From Vreelandella neptunia (GTDB taxonomy: Bacteria; Pseudomonadota; Gammaproteobacteria; Pseudomonadales; Halomonadaceae), in NCBI RefSeq assembly GCF_022489065.1, contig NZ_JAKVTW010000010.1, positions 89,118-153,117 of the forward strand: a DNA stretch of 64,000 nt, written 5' to 3'. Positions within the stretch are counted from its first letter, which is position 1. Every line of letters begins with the position of its first letter. Below the pieces are notes generated by a model. The model was not told where the DNA came from, made no database searches, and worked only from the letters and a program-made list of their open reading frames with translations. The translations under genes and the position numbers were made by a program. This document shows, one piece after another, positions 8,428-17,015 of the stretch.

Positions 8428-9900
8428 TTAAATGATTTTCTTCATGTCCGCCATGTGGCCACGTAGCACGGCGCCAACGGCTTCAACCGGGTGGGCGCGG
8501 AGAGCATCGTTAACTTCGATCAAACGGGCGTTATCAACGCCGTTGTCGTCAACGTCCAGGCCTTTACCGATAACATCGGATTTGATGCCTTTCATAAAGT
8601 CAGCCAGTAGCGGCACACAAGCGTGGTTGTAGAGGTAGCAACCGTATTCCGCTGTGTCAGAGATCGTCGCGTTCATCTCGTAAAGTTTCTTACGCGCGAT
8701 AGTGTTGGCGATCAGCGGCGTTTCGTGGAGAGACTCATAGTAAGCAGACTCGGCGATGATGCCAGCGGCTGTCATGGTTTCGAAAGCAAGCTCAACGCCC
8801 GCTTTAACCATCGCCACCATCAAGATGCCGTTATCGAAGTACTCCTGTTCCGTAATTTCTACGTTACCAGCAGGTGTTTTCTCGAAGTCGGTTTCTGCGG
8901 TTTCGGCACGCCATTTGTGCAGGTTAGCGTCATCGTTCGCCCAGTCTTCCATCATCGTGTGCGAGAAGTGGCCGCTCATGATGTCGTCCTGGTGCTTGTT
9001 GTAAAGCGGACGCATGATCTCTTTCAGCTCTTCAGCAAGATCAAAGGCTTTGATCTTAGCCGGGTTAGAAAGACGATCCAGCATGTTGGTCACGCCGCCG
9101 TATTTCAGTGCTTCCGTGATGTTTTCCCAGCCGTACTGAATCAGTTTAGAGGCGTAGCCAGGCTCGACGCCCTCTTCGATCATTTTGTTGAAGCAGAGGA
9201 TAGAACCGGTTTGCAGCATGCCGCAAAGGATCGTCTGCTCACCCATCAGGTCGGATTTAACTTCCGCAATGAAAGAGGACATCAATACGCCAGCTTTGTG
9301 GCCGCCAGTACCCACTGCGTAGGCTTTTGCCAGGGCTAGGCCTTCGCCTTTAGGGTCATTGGCTTCGTGAACAGCGATCAAGGTGGGAACACCGAAACCA
9401 CGCACGTATTCAGCGCGAACTTCAGAACCTGGGCACTTAGGTGCCACCATGATGACGGTCAAGTCTTCACGGACTTTCATGCCCTCTTCTACGATGTTGA
9501 AGCCGTGGGAGTAAGAGAGGCAAGCGCCCTCTTTCATCAACGGCATTACCGCCGTTACAACAGACGAGTGCTGCTTATCGGGCGTTAGGTTCAACACAAC
9601 GTCTGCCGTGGGGATCAACTCTTCATAAGTACCGACAACAAAGCCGTTCTCAGAGGCGTTCTTCCAGGATTGACGCTTTTGCTCAATGGCTTCTGGGCGC
9701 AGTGCGTAAGAGACGTCTAAGCCGCTGTCACGTAGGTTCAAACCTTGATTAAGGCCTTGGGCGCCACAACCGATAACGACCATTTTTTTGCCTTTCAGCG
9801 CGTCTACGCCATCAGCAAATTCAGAGCTGTACATAAAACGGCATTTGGCGAGTTGTGCTAATTGCTCGCGGAGCGGCAGTGTATTGAAGTAGTTAGCCAT
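8428..9900 (-). CDS. ilvC: Ketol-acid reductoisomerase, class II
   Basis: A 490-residue long-form (class II, E. coli type) ketol-acid reductoisomerase. It converts acetolactate or acetohydroxybutyrate to the dihydroxy acids of valine and isoleucine synthesis with NADPH and Mg2+. The dinucleotide-binding [17 protein letters not shown] is near residue 45, followed by [13 protein letters not shown] and [11 protein letters not shown] with metal-binding Asp/Glu. Start: [10 protein letters not shown] at 9900 matches the family; the open frame extends three codons further. It is divergent from ilvY with a 196-base intergenic region, the arrangement known for IlvY-activated ilvC. No ilvBH is adjacent. 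Confidence 0.96.
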   Translation of the reverse strand: MANYFNTLPLREQLAQLAKCRFMYSSEFADGVDALKGKKMVVIGCGAQGLNQGLNLRDSGLDVSYALRPEAIEQKRQSWKNASENGFVVGTYEELIPTADVVLNLTPDKQHSSVVTAVMPLMKEGACLSYSHGFNIVEEGMKVREDLTVIMVAPKCPGSEVRAEYVRGFGVPTLIAVHEANDPKGEGLALAKAYAVGTGGHKAGVLMSSFIAEVKSDLMGEQTILCGMLQTGSILCFNKMIEEGVEPGYASKLIQYGWENITEALKYGGVTNMLDRLSNPAKIKAFDLAEELKEIMRPLYNKHQDDIMSGHFSHTMMEDWANDDANLHKWRAETAETDFEKTPAGNVEITEQEYFDNGILMVAMVKAGVELAFETMTAAGIIAESAYYESLHETPLIANTIARKKLYEMNATISDTAEYGCYLYNHACVPLLADFMKGIKSDVIGKGLDVDDNGVDNARLIEVNDALRAHPVEAVGAVLRGHMADMKKII

Positions 9901-10096
9901 CGTTAACATCCTAAGTATTTATGATCACAATATCGATGTGAGAGACACCGACACGAAAAAGAGAGACATAGCCGCTAAAAGTGCGATCCAGCGTCATGTA
10001 AGTAGGGACAATCTATACAAGTGTGACCATTTCTTAAATTGATATATTTGCAACAGCATGTCCCTTTTTTTGCAAAACTCAATTATGATTGCGTTT

Positions 10097-10975
10097 ATGA
10101 ATTTTAAAATTTTGAAACAGTTTCTGGCCCTGGCAGAAACCCTGCATTTTGGGCGCGCCAGCGATGAGTGCTATATCAGCATTTCTGCTTTGTCACGCAA
10201 CATTCGTCATTTAGAAGAGGAATTGGGTGTGTCGCTGTTTAACCGCGACAACCGCACCGTGGTGTTGACCCAGGAAGGGCAAAAATTTCTCAAGTACGCC
10301 CGCGATGCCAGCAGCCAATGGAATTTGATTCGTCATGAATTGACCGACAATTCTGATCAATTACGCGGTGAAATCAGCCTGTATGGCTCCGTCACCGCCA
10401 GCTACAGTTTTTTGTACGAGCTACTGCGCCGCTTTCGCATTGCCTACCCGGTCATAGAAATCAAGTTGCGTACGGGCGATCCAGAACACGCTATTGCGCA
10501 TGTTCTGGATGGTAAAGAGGATCTTAGCATTGCTGCCCAGCCTGCCAACCTGCCGCGTGGTTTGGCATTTAAACCCATCGCCACGTCGCCTTTGCTATTT
10601 ATTGCACCGCTTGAGCAGCAAGTGCCGAATGTGCCAACGAGCACGCCAACCACACCGCAAGAGTGGGCGAGTATCCCAATGATTCTATCGGAGAGCGGTG
10701 TATCGAGAGCCCGTGTGGATGAATGGTTTCGCCAGCAAGACATCTCGCCGCGCATCTATGCACAAGTGACGGGTAATGAAGCTATTGTGAGTATGGTGAG
10801 CTTGGGCTTTGGCATTGGCGTCGTGCCAAAAATTGTCCTCGACAACAGTCCCTTGGTGGATCGCATCCGCGTGCTCGACGTGACGCCGGAACTGGAGCCC
10901 TACGATATTGGTTTGTTTACCTTAAAGAAAAACCTAAAAAATCCATTGGTCGACGCGTTTTGGCGCTTGATGTAA
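10097..10975 (+). CDS. ilvY: LysR-family activator IlvY
   Basis: A 292-residue LysR-type regulator. The N-terminal winged helix has FLALAETLHFGRASDECYIS and LEEELGVSLFNRDNRTVVLT, very close to E. coli IlvY (HFGR, LFVRDNRTVTLT). The effector domain follows. IlvY activates the divergent ilvC in response to acetolactate/acetohydroxybutyrate (family knowledge). ATG 10097 gives the family N-terminus; two upstream in-frame ATGs (10085 and the open-frame start) would add 4-13 atypical residues. It converges on the GntR gene. Confidence 0.9.
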   Translation: MNFKILKQFLALAETLHFGRASDECYISISALSRNIRHLEEELGVSLFNRDNRTVVLTQEGQKFLKYARDASSQWNLIRHELTDNSDQLRGEISLYGSVTASYSFLYELLRRFRIAYPVIEIKLRTGDPEHAIAHVLDGKEDLSIAAQPANLPRGLAFKPIATSPLLFIAPLEQQVPNVPTSTPTTPQEWASIPMILSESGVSRARVDEWFRQQDISPRIYAQVTGNEAIVSMVSLGFGIGVVPKIVLDNSPLVDRIRVLDVTPELEPYDIGLFTLKKNLKNPLVDAFWRLM

Positions 10976-11026
10976 GCCCTTTTTAATAAGCCCCAGATGC
11001 TATTTTTTAGCGATCCGAAACCACCC

Positions 11027-11761
11027 TTACCCGCCAAATATCTGCTGCAAATCCGGCACGTTCTCTTCCTCTTCGACCATCGATAGTGACGCTTCGATAG
11101 CTTTTAGGTGGCGGCTCATAAAGGCCTTGGCGCGCTCGCCGTTTCCTGCTTCCAGGTAGCCAATCAGATCGTCGTGGTCGTGGGATTCGCAGCCCAAATG
11201 ACCACGGTGGCCGTAGACGGCCAAAATCAGCGATGAGCGCGAGCAGAGCCGCTCGACAAACTCTGCCAGTGTAGCGTTGCCTGAGAGCTGAGCGAGGCGC
11301 ACGTGAAAGTCGGCCGATAGCCGGATAGCTACGCTCTGCTGGCCGCTACGTAGCGCTTGGCGCTCCTGACGGGCCATCTCGCGCAGTTCTGCTGCTTCCT
11401 TTTCGCCCATGCGCCGCGCCACATCGGGCATTAGCCCGCACTCAATTAATTGGCGGGCATCGAACACGTCCTTGGCTTCATCGGCGGTGGGCCGGGTAAC
11501 GCTTGCGCCGCGGCGTGGAGTGAGCGTGACTAATTGCTCCAGCGCCAGACGCTGAAGGATTTTACGAATACCGGTGCGGCTAATGCCAAATACGTCTGCC
11601 AGCGCATCTTCACGCAGCCGCGAACCGGGCTTCAAGCGCTGCTCGACAATCGCATCGCTCACGGCACGATAAATTGTCTCGTGGCGTTCATCGCCTTCTT
11701 TGCTCTCTTTGCCTTCTTTAACAGAAGCGCGCCGCTTTACCGGCGCCTGCGCATCACTCAT
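11027..11761 (-). CDS. GntR/FCD regulator of the purine/ureide cluster
   Basis: A 244-residue GntR-family repressor. After a charged N-terminal extension (KRRASVKEGKESKEGDE), the winged helix runs ETIYRAVSDAIVEQRLKPGSRLREDALADVFG-ISRTGIRKIL at about residues 28-70. The FCD ligand domain follows with metal-site-like RQLIE, SADFHVRLAQLSGN and HDHDDLIGYLEAGN. It lies 15 bases downstream of puuD on the same strand. The four TTGTATACA palindromes upstream of surrounding ureide genes are good operator candidates. A partial copy of its 3' end sits at 6627. Ligand (urate, allantoin or similar) is inferred from context only. Confidence 0.88.
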   Translation of the reverse strand: MSDAQAPVKRRASVKEGKESKEGDERHETIYRAVSDAIVEQRLKPGSRLREDALADVFGISRTGIRKILQRLALEQLVTLTPRRGASVTRPTADEAKDVFDARQLIECGLMPDVARRMGEKEAAELREMARQERQALRSGQQSVAIRLSADFHVRLAQLSGNATLAEFVERLCSRSSLILAVYGHRGHLGCESHDHDDLIGYLEAGNGERAKAFMSRHLKAIEASLSMVEEEENVPDLQQIFGG

Positions 11762-11776
11762 AGCTGGCCTCTCTGA

Positions 11777-12979
11777 TCACTCCTCCCAAGCGGCAATGAT
11801 ATCGCGCTCTTCGTCACTCATGTTGGTCATATTGCCTAGCGGCATATATTGGCTGGCGACAACCTGTTGAATCTGCGCCTTATGGCCCAGAATCTCATCC
11901 CAATTACCGAAAGCAAACCCTGCGGGCGGCGCTGAGAAACCAGCATGTTCAGGATCACGGGCATGGCACTGCACACAGTGCTGCTCTATCAACCCAGTGA
12001 TTTGCGCCTGGTCTGGTCCTTCCATGCCGTCAGTGCCGCCCGGCGATGACGCACTGGGTGCGGCCACCCAAAACGCTAACAGAATAAGCCCTACTCCAAA
12101 GGCGGGATACGCGGGTTGGGTTTTGCCTGCATGCATCAGGACAAAGAACTGACGGATCAAGGCACCGGCAAAAATAAACAGCACCATCACAACCCATGCA
12201 AGCTCATGGGAGTAGATAAACGAGTAGTGATTACTCACCATCAACAGAACGACCGGCAGCGTGAAGTAGGTGTTATGCACCGAGCGCTGCTTGCCGCGCT
12301 TGCCATCCAGCGGGTTGGGCGCATCACCTGCTTTCATCGCCTTCACCATGCGGCGCTGGCCGGGAATGATCCAGAAGAAGACGTTCGCCGACATCGCCGT
12401 CGCCATCACCGCACCCGTGAGCAGGAAAGCGGCACGGCCGGTAAACATTTGCGTGCTTAGGTAGGCAACGATCACCATCATGACCGCAACCGCCACACTG
12501 AGCAGGCCGTCACGATCCATATTGGGGCTAATGCGTTTGCACAGCTCGTTGTAAACCACCCAGCCGCCCAGCAAAAAGGCTAGCGCCAGCAAGTTAGCCT
12601 GCCAGCCTGTCAAGTTAGCGGCCCACTGCCACTCACTGTTGGGGTTGACCAGATAGAAGCCCGGATTGACCATATACAGAATAACGAACAGCGCAAAACC
12701 GGAAAGCCAGGTGGTGTAGGCTTTCCAGAACGACCAGTGCAGATCATTGGGCAGTTTGGCAGGTGCCGTGGCGTACTTCTGGTTGTGGTAGAAACCACCG
12801 CCATGTACCGACCACATTTCGCCAAACACGCCCTTGTCGCGGTCTTCCTCCGCCTTTGGCGTGCGCAGGCTGTTATCCAGCATGACAAAGTAGATCGACT
12901 CACCGATCCAGGCGATCGCCGCAATCACGTGCAGCCAGCGCAATAATAGGTTAACAAAATCAATAATATAAGCTTGCAT
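11777..12979 (-). CDS. puuD: Urate hydroxylase PuuD, membrane cytochrome c fusion
   Basis: A 400-residue integral membrane protein. Oxidation of urate to 5-hydroxyisourate is the known role of this family. The N-terminal part has about eight helices, beginning NLLLRWLHVIAAIAWIGES with conserved His and Trp. The C-terminal periplasmic domain has a single haem c site HCVQCHARDP (C-x2-C-H, about residue 334) and the Met-ligand region SQYMPLGNMTNMSDEER typical of cytochrome c. Downstream enzymes UraH and UraD are adjacent, giving the full route from urate to allantoin. Start ATG 12979. Confidence 0.93.
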   Translation of the reverse strand: MQAYIIDFVNLLLRWLHVIAAIAWIGESIYFVMLDNSLRTPKAEEDRDKGVFGEMWSVHGGGFYHNQKYATAPAKLPNDLHWSFWKAYTTWLSGFALFVILYMVNPGFYLVNPNSEWQWAANLTGWQANLLALAFLLGGWVVYNELCKRISPNMDRDGLLSVAVAVMMVIVAYLSTQMFTGRAAFLLTGAVMATAMSANVFFWIIPGQRRMVKAMKAGDAPNPLDGKRGKQRSVHNTYFTLPVVLLMVSNHYSFIYSHELAWVVMVLFIFAGALIRQFFVLMHAGKTQPAYPAFGVGLILLAFWVAAPSASSPGGTDGMEGPDQAQITGLIEQHCVQCHARDPEHAGFSAPPAGFAFGNWDEILGHKAQIQQVVASQYMPLGNMTNMSDEERDIIAAWEE

Positions 12980-12990
12980 GCCCGGCCCTC

Positions 12991-13344
12991 TTAACTACCG
13001 CGGTAGGTTGAATAGCCATAGGGTGAAAGCAGCAGCGGCACGTGATAGTGCTGGCTGGCATCCGCGACGCCAAAGCGCAACGGAATAACATCTAAAAAGC
13101 GCGGCTCATTAGCTTCCACGCCTTGGGCGCGCAGGTAGTCACCGGCATAGAACACCAGCTCGTACTCCCCTGCCGTTAGTGCATCTCCCTCTACAATGGG
13201 GGCATCGCAACGGCCGTCGCTATTGGTGATGACGGTACTCAGATGTTGGCGCTCATTATCTGTAAGGCGGAATACTTCAATAGTAATTCCCTGACCGGGC
13301 TGTCCTTTAGCGGTATCCAGTACGTGGGTGGTTAAACGTCCCAT
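12991..13344 (-). CDS. uraH: 5-hydroxyisourate hydrolase
   Basis: A 117-residue transthyretin-related protein that hydrolyses 5-hydroxyisourate to OHCU. The family signatures are present: N-terminal LTTHVLDTAKGQPG with the catalytic His, RCDAPI, and the C-terminal tetrapeptide YRGS. The ATG at 13344 is preferred over the GTG two codons upstream because AAGGAG lies five bases before it. It is 11 bases upstream of puuD in the same operon, so the unstable urate product is processed by co-expressed enzymes. Start and function are both well supported. Confidence 0.95.
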   Translation of the reverse strand: MGRLTTHVLDTAKGQPGQGITIEVFRLTDNERQHLSTVITNSDGRCDAPIVEGDALTAGEYELVFYAGDYLRAQGVEANEPRFLDVIPLRFGVADASQHYHVPLLLSPYGYSTYRGS

Positions 13345-13391
13345 AGCCACTCCTTATTGATAGCGTTTTATTGATAGCGTTGTTTGCATTA

Positions 13392-13409
13392 TTTGACCAT
13401 TTGGTCAAA
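13392..13409. promoter_or_regulatory. Palindrome TTTGACCA-TT-TGGTCAAA
   Basis: Perfect 8+2+8 inverted repeat in the uraH/uraD divergent promoter. The half-site TTGGTCAAA also occurs at 803-811 in the puuE promoter. It may bind a second regulator of the ureide genes; no candidate regulator can be named. Confidence 0.5.
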
Positions 13410-13430
13410 GAGTACCTTTGATGCTATTTA

Positions 13431-13440
13431 TTGTATACAG
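13431..13440. promoter_or_regulatory. TTGTATACA palindrome, site 3
   Basis: TTGTATACAG between the divergent uraH and uraD genes, 65-90 bases from both starts. Same family as sites at 688, 882 and 14123. Confidence 0.65.
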
Positions 13441-13504
13441 TAATTCCATCCTCGCACATTGTGAATCAACGACGCTTTAAAATTGCCCGCTTAGGAGAGT
13501 GCCA

Positions 13505-14041
13505 GTGCCTACATCCAATCCATTACTGCTTTCACCCGCGCCTAGCAAGTGCAGCCTCGAGATGCTTACCCATCACTATGGGGATGTTTATGAGCACTCA
13601 CCTTGGGTAGCCGAAGCTGCTTGGCAGCATGGCCTGACTGAAGCCCATGACGCACCCGACGCTCTGGCCGAGCTTATGGGACTTATGCTGCAGCAGGCGA
13701 GTAGCGAACAGCAAATCAGAGTGATCCAGGCGCACCCTGACTTGGCAGGCAAAGCCGCCATGTCGGGTGAACTCACGCAAGACTCAACCAGCGAACAGGC
13801 AGGTGCAGGGCTCGATCAGTGCAGCCCTGAGGAGTTTGCGCGCTTTGAATACCTCAATGAGACCTATAAGGAAAAATTTGGCTTTCCCTTTGTGATCGCG
13901 GTCAAAGGGCTAAATCGACACGCTATTTTGGCAGCCTTTGAAGAGCGACTGAACAACGACGCTGTGACGGAACGGCAAACGGCGATTGAGCAAATTATCC
14001 AGATTGCGCGCTTTCGTTTAGTGGCCCGAGCCGAGCAATAA
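13505..14041 (+). CDS. uraD: OHCU decarboxylase
   Basis: A 178-residue 2-oxo-4-hydroxy-4-carboxy-5-ureidoimidazoline decarboxylase, which makes S-allantoin from the UraH product. Conserved blocks are THHYGDVYEHSPWVAE near the N-terminus, IQAHPDLAGKAA, LTQDSTSEQAGAGLD, and FGFPFVIAVKG. GTG at 13505 is preferred because TTAGGAG lies seven bases upstream; a GTG at 13499 is too close to it. Divergent from uraH-puuD and upstream of the urate/xanthine permease. Confidence 0.93.
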   Translation: MPTSNPLLLSPAPSKCSLEMLTHHYGDVYEHSPWVAEAAWQHGLTEAHDAPDALAELMGLMLQQASSEQQIRVIQAHPDLAGKAAMSGELTQDSTSEQAGAGLDQCSPEEFARFEYLNETYKEKFGFPFVIAVKGLNRHAILAAFEERLNNDAVTERQTAIEQIIQIARFRLVARAEQ

Positions 14042-14122
14042 ACAGCTACTCATAACCGCCGGGTAGCTCTCCAACGTTACATATAGGTCGCTATTCGCCA
14101 AACGGGCTATTGCATTTATTTC

Positions 14123-14132
14123 TTGTATACAC
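14123..14132. promoter_or_regulatory. TTGTATACA palindrome, site 4
   Basis: TTGTATACAC, 60-70 bases upstream of the NCS2 permease start. Fourth member of the site family that links all ureide promoters in the window. Confidence 0.65.
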
Positions 14133-14193
14133 TTTTATTAGTTAATGGATGCAAGAAGTAAACAGTGCCACTCACAGCGAATAAAGGCTCTTT

Positions 14194-15564
14194 ATGTCCT
14201 CTCCGCCCGATGCTCAAACGCGGCCTTCGCGTACGATTAACCAAAACCCCGACGCGATGCCGCCGCTTTCCAAAGCGATTCCACTTGGCCTCCAGCACAT
14301 CATGGCGATGTTTGCAGGCAACGTTACCCCGCCGATCATTATTGCCGGTGTTATTGGTGCAAACCCAGCGGAACAGATCTTTTTAATTCAGGTAGCGCTG
14401 TTTGTCGCTGGGGTATCAACGTTAGTACAGACCATTGGTATCGGGCCAATAGGGGCTCGCTTGCCGATTGTGCAGGGCACCAGCTTTGGCTTTTTGCCCG
14501 TTGCACTGCCGCTAGCCAAAGCGTTTGGCCTGCCTGCCGTGCTCGGTGCCTCGTTTGTGGCAGGACTTCTGCAAATTGTGCTCGGTGCATTTTTAAAGAA
14601 GATTCGTCACTGGTTCTCCCCGGTAGTCACGGGCATCGTGGTGCTGCTGATTGGCATTACACTGATGCCCGTCGGCCTTAATTATGCGGCTGGAGGAGTG
14701 GGCGCGGATGACTTTGCGTCACCGGGTAACTTGCTACTGGCGCTCTTTGTGCTCAGCGTCACCATTGCTGTTCATCAATATGGCCGTGGCTTTATTAAAG
14801 CGTCATCGATTCTGTTTGGCTTGATGGCCGGGTATGCGGTTGCCATTGCCCTTGGCAAGGTTGATTTTACCTCGTTAAGCAACGCCGCCTGGTTTGCACT
14901 ACCCAAACCATTGGAATATGGCATGACATTTTCGGGCACTGCGATCATCGGCATGACGCTGATCATGTTCGTGGTTGGGCTAGAGACGATTGGTAATATT
15001 TCGGCAATTACCACCACCGGCGCTGGCCGCCCCGCAAAAGATCGTGAGCTTTCTGGCGGCGTGATGGCCGATGGGGTCGCTACTTCATTTGCAGCCGTTT
15101 TCAATACGCTACCCAATACCGCTTACGCCCAAAATGTCGGGCTAATCACCCTAACCGGCGTGGTCAGCCGACACGTGGTCACCATTGGAGGATTACTATT
15201 AATCGCCATGGGGCTATTTCCCAAGTTGGGTGGCTTGGTGGCGGCCATGCCCCCTGCGGTACTGGGCGGTGCGGGCGTGGTGATGTTCGGCATGATTGCT
15301 TCGGCAGGGCTTAAGATCATCAAAGAGTGCGAGCTGGACCAGCGTAATATGTTGATTATCGCCGTATCGCTGAGCTTGGGTATCGGCCTGCCTGCGGTTG
15401 AAGCAATTTCAGAAACAATGCCTGGTCAATTAGGTCTGCTGCTTAAATCGGGTTTAGTGCCTGCTGCACTGGCCGCTTTATTTTTAGACGCCGTTTTACC
15501 GGGTAAGCCAGACCGGCGCACCAAGCTGGCTGATGCAGAAGCTGATGCGACGCGTAAACAGTAA
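14194..15564 (+). CDS. NCS2 (NAT) family urate/xanthine permease
   Basis: A 456-residue nucleobase:cation symporter-2 of the UacT/XanQ/PbuX type. It has the first-helix GLQHIMAMFAGNVTPP with the conserved QH pair, GTSFGFLPV, and the two substrate-binding helices: VVGLETIGNISA with the essential Glu, and the NAT signature AYAQNVGLITLTGVVSRHV. About 12-14 membrane segments are visible. A hydrophilic N-terminal 30 residues precede the first helix. Immediately downstream of uraD and with its own TTGTATACA site, it most probably imports urate (inference) though xanthine or uracil cannot be excluded. Confidence 0.92.
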   Translation: MSSPPDAQTRPSRTINQNPDAMPPLSKAIPLGLQHIMAMFAGNVTPPIIIAGVIGANPAEQIFLIQVALFVAGVSTLVQTIGIGPIGARLPIVQGTSFGFLPVALPLAKAFGLPAVLGASFVAGLLQIVLGAFLKKIRHWFSPVVTGIVVLLIGITLMPVGLNYAAGGVGADDFASPGNLLLALFVLSVTIAVHQYGRGFIKASSILFGLMAGYAVAIALGKVDFTSLSNAAWFALPKPLEYGMTFSGTAIIGMTLIMFVVGLETIGNISAITTTGAGRPAKDRELSGGVMADGVATSFAAVFNTLPNTAYAQNVGLITLTGVVSRHVVTIGGLLLIAMGLFPKLGGLVAAMPPAVLGGAGVVMFGMIASAGLKIIKECELDQRNMLIIAVSLSLGIGLPAVEAISETMPGQLGLLLKSGLVPAALAALFLDAVLPGKPDRRTKLADAEADATRKQ

Positions 15565-15595
15565 TCACACCGTTTTACGCTAAAAGAGATACAAA

Positions 15596-15627
15596 AATGC
15601 CGCACTCATAAATGGGTGCGGCGCATT
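15596..15627. terminator. Hairpin between convergent permease and phasin genes
   Basis: TGCCGCAC ... GTGCGGCGCA forms an 8-bp stem with a loop of about 9 bases (ATAAATGG region). It lacks a clean T-run, so termination is only likely from its position between convergent genes. Confidence 0.45.
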
Positions 15628-15660
15628 GAGCGACTTATTCGCTAATGCATGCTAGCAAAC

Positions 15661-16032
15661 TTACTGCTTCGCTTTTTCCACTGCATTCTTGGTGGTTTCT
15701 TCTGCCTGCTTCTGGCTGTCTTCAGCAAAGCTTTGGCTGATTGACGTCACTTTTTCTGTGTCGCCTTTTACTCGCTCCATGAAATCACTCGCCGTTTTCT
15801 GCTGGCTTTCCATGGCTTTTTTGAAACTGTCGGCATCTTTCACATCAAGCCAGGTACGCGCTTGTGAAATCGCCATGTCTGAGTAGGCACGAGCGGCGTC
15901 CAGCTGTGCACTGATTAGCTGATCGTAATAATCAAGCGCGGTCAGCGTGTAGGAACGCATAGGTGATACAAAAACAGACTCGAGCTGTTGCTTGGTTTTC
16001 TCGGTAGTTGCTTTATTAGTACTGCTGTTCAT
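15661..16032 (-). CDS. Phasin family protein
   Basis: A 123-residue amphipathic, helix-rich protein of the phasin family that coats polyhydroxyalkanoate granules. It has the usual ALDYYDQLISAQLDAARAYSDMAI block, then WLDVKDADSFKKAMESQQKTASDFMERVKGDTEKV, and an Ala/Lys/Glu-rich coiled C-terminus. There is no cysteine and little hydrophobic core, as expected. It stands alone; no pha synthase gene is in the window. The ATG at 16032 has AGGAG 7 bases upstream. Confidence 0.85.
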   Translation of the reverse strand: MNSSTNKATTEKTKQQLESVFVSPMRSYTLTALDYYDQLISAQLDAARAYSDMAISQARTWLDVKDADSFKKAMESQQKTASDFMERVKGDTEKVTSISQSFAEDSQKQAEETTKNAVEKAKQ

Positions 16033-16212
16033 CAGTATATCTCCTAGAGTGAGCTAGCACGTAAACTCGCCTTGATTAGGCGGTTCTTAGCCAGGCTTTT
16101 GCCTCTGCTGTCCTTAAAGCTAGCAGTGCTTTTTGTGCAGCGCAACATGATTTTTACTCATGCTGCGCTTGCTCACAAACTGATCATCAGAGATATTATT
16201 TGTACGCCGCGA

Positions 16213-16902
16213 CTAGCGGTTACCGAACAAGTGCTTACGCGCTTGCTCATCCATTTCCACCCCCGCTTGCGGGTTTACTTCTTCGACTAAGGAGTAGGCA
16301 CGTCGTACTGCTGGGCGGGCTTTCATCATGTCAAACCAACGCTCCAAGTCAGGAAACTCTTCAATCGTTTGACGCTGCTTCTCCCAAGGCACAATCCAAG
16401 GGTAGATCGCCATATCGGCAATAGTGTAGTCATCACCGCCCACATAGGTGTGATTTGCCAGGCGCTGATCTAACACGCTGTACAACCGATTGGTCTCGCG
16501 CACGTAGCGCTCAATGGCGTACTCGATTTTTTGCGGGGCGTAGTGGCAAAAGTGATGATTTTGGCCTGCCATCGGCCCTAACCCGCCCATTTGCCAGTGA
16601 AGCCACTGCAGCGCGATATAACGCTCACGGCCCACCGACGGTAAGAATAAGCCGCTCTTATCAGCGAGGTACTCAAGGATCGCGCCAGACTCAAACATCG
16701 ACAGCGGCTGGCCGCCATCCTGAGGCGTGTGATCCACAATGGCAGGGATTCGATTATTGGGCGAGATAGTGAGAAATTCAGGGTCGAATTGCTCACCTCG
16801 GCCAATGTTAATCGGCTTCACTCGATACGCCAGTTTGGCTTCTTCGAGCATGATGGAGATTTTGTGGCCGTTGGGTGTTGTCCAGTAGTACAGGTCAATC
16901 AT
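16213..16902 (-). CDS. yfcG: Glutathione transferase family disulfide-bond oxidoreductase, YfcG-like
   Basis: A 229-residue GST-fold protein very similar to E. coli YfcG, a glutathione-dependent disulfide reductase of the Nu class. It has MIDLYYWTTPNGHKISIMLEEA, ISPNNRIPAIVDH, LSMFESGAILEYLADKSGLFLP, and the Nu-class WQMGGLGPMAGQNHHF block. ATG at 16902 is chosen because AAAGGAG lies six bases before it; another ATG two codons upstream overlaps that site. It is followed on the same strand, after 180 bases, by the phasin gene. Confidence 0.9.
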   Translation of the reverse strand: MIDLYYWTTPNGHKISIMLEEAKLAYRVKPINIGRGEQFDPEFLTISPNNRIPAIVDHTPQDGGQPLSMFESGAILEYLADKSGLFLPSVGRERYIALQWLHWQMGGLGPMAGQNHHFCHYAPQKIEYAIERYVRETNRLYSVLDQRLANHTYVGGDDYTIADMAIYPWIVPWEKQRQTIEEFPDLERWFDMMKARPAVRRAYSLVEEVNPQAGVEMDEQARKHLFGNR

Positions 16903-17015
16903 TGCCATCTCCTTTAAGAAAACGTCGATTTACGCATTAGCGAGCATATCAAGGCTTTCTACCTTAATCAGGCGACACCACATAGCGCTGGTGGCATCGG
17001 TGCCGCCATTGTGCG

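Noticed and set aside
8623..9339. Long plus-strand open frame (238 codons) opposite ilvC
   Set aside because: It is antisense to a strongly conserved ilvC coding sequence, and its product has no recognisable domain.
12116..12460. Plus-strand frame with His-rich product opposite puuD
   Set aside because: Product is the antisense of membrane-protein codons; no ribosome site or conservation signal.
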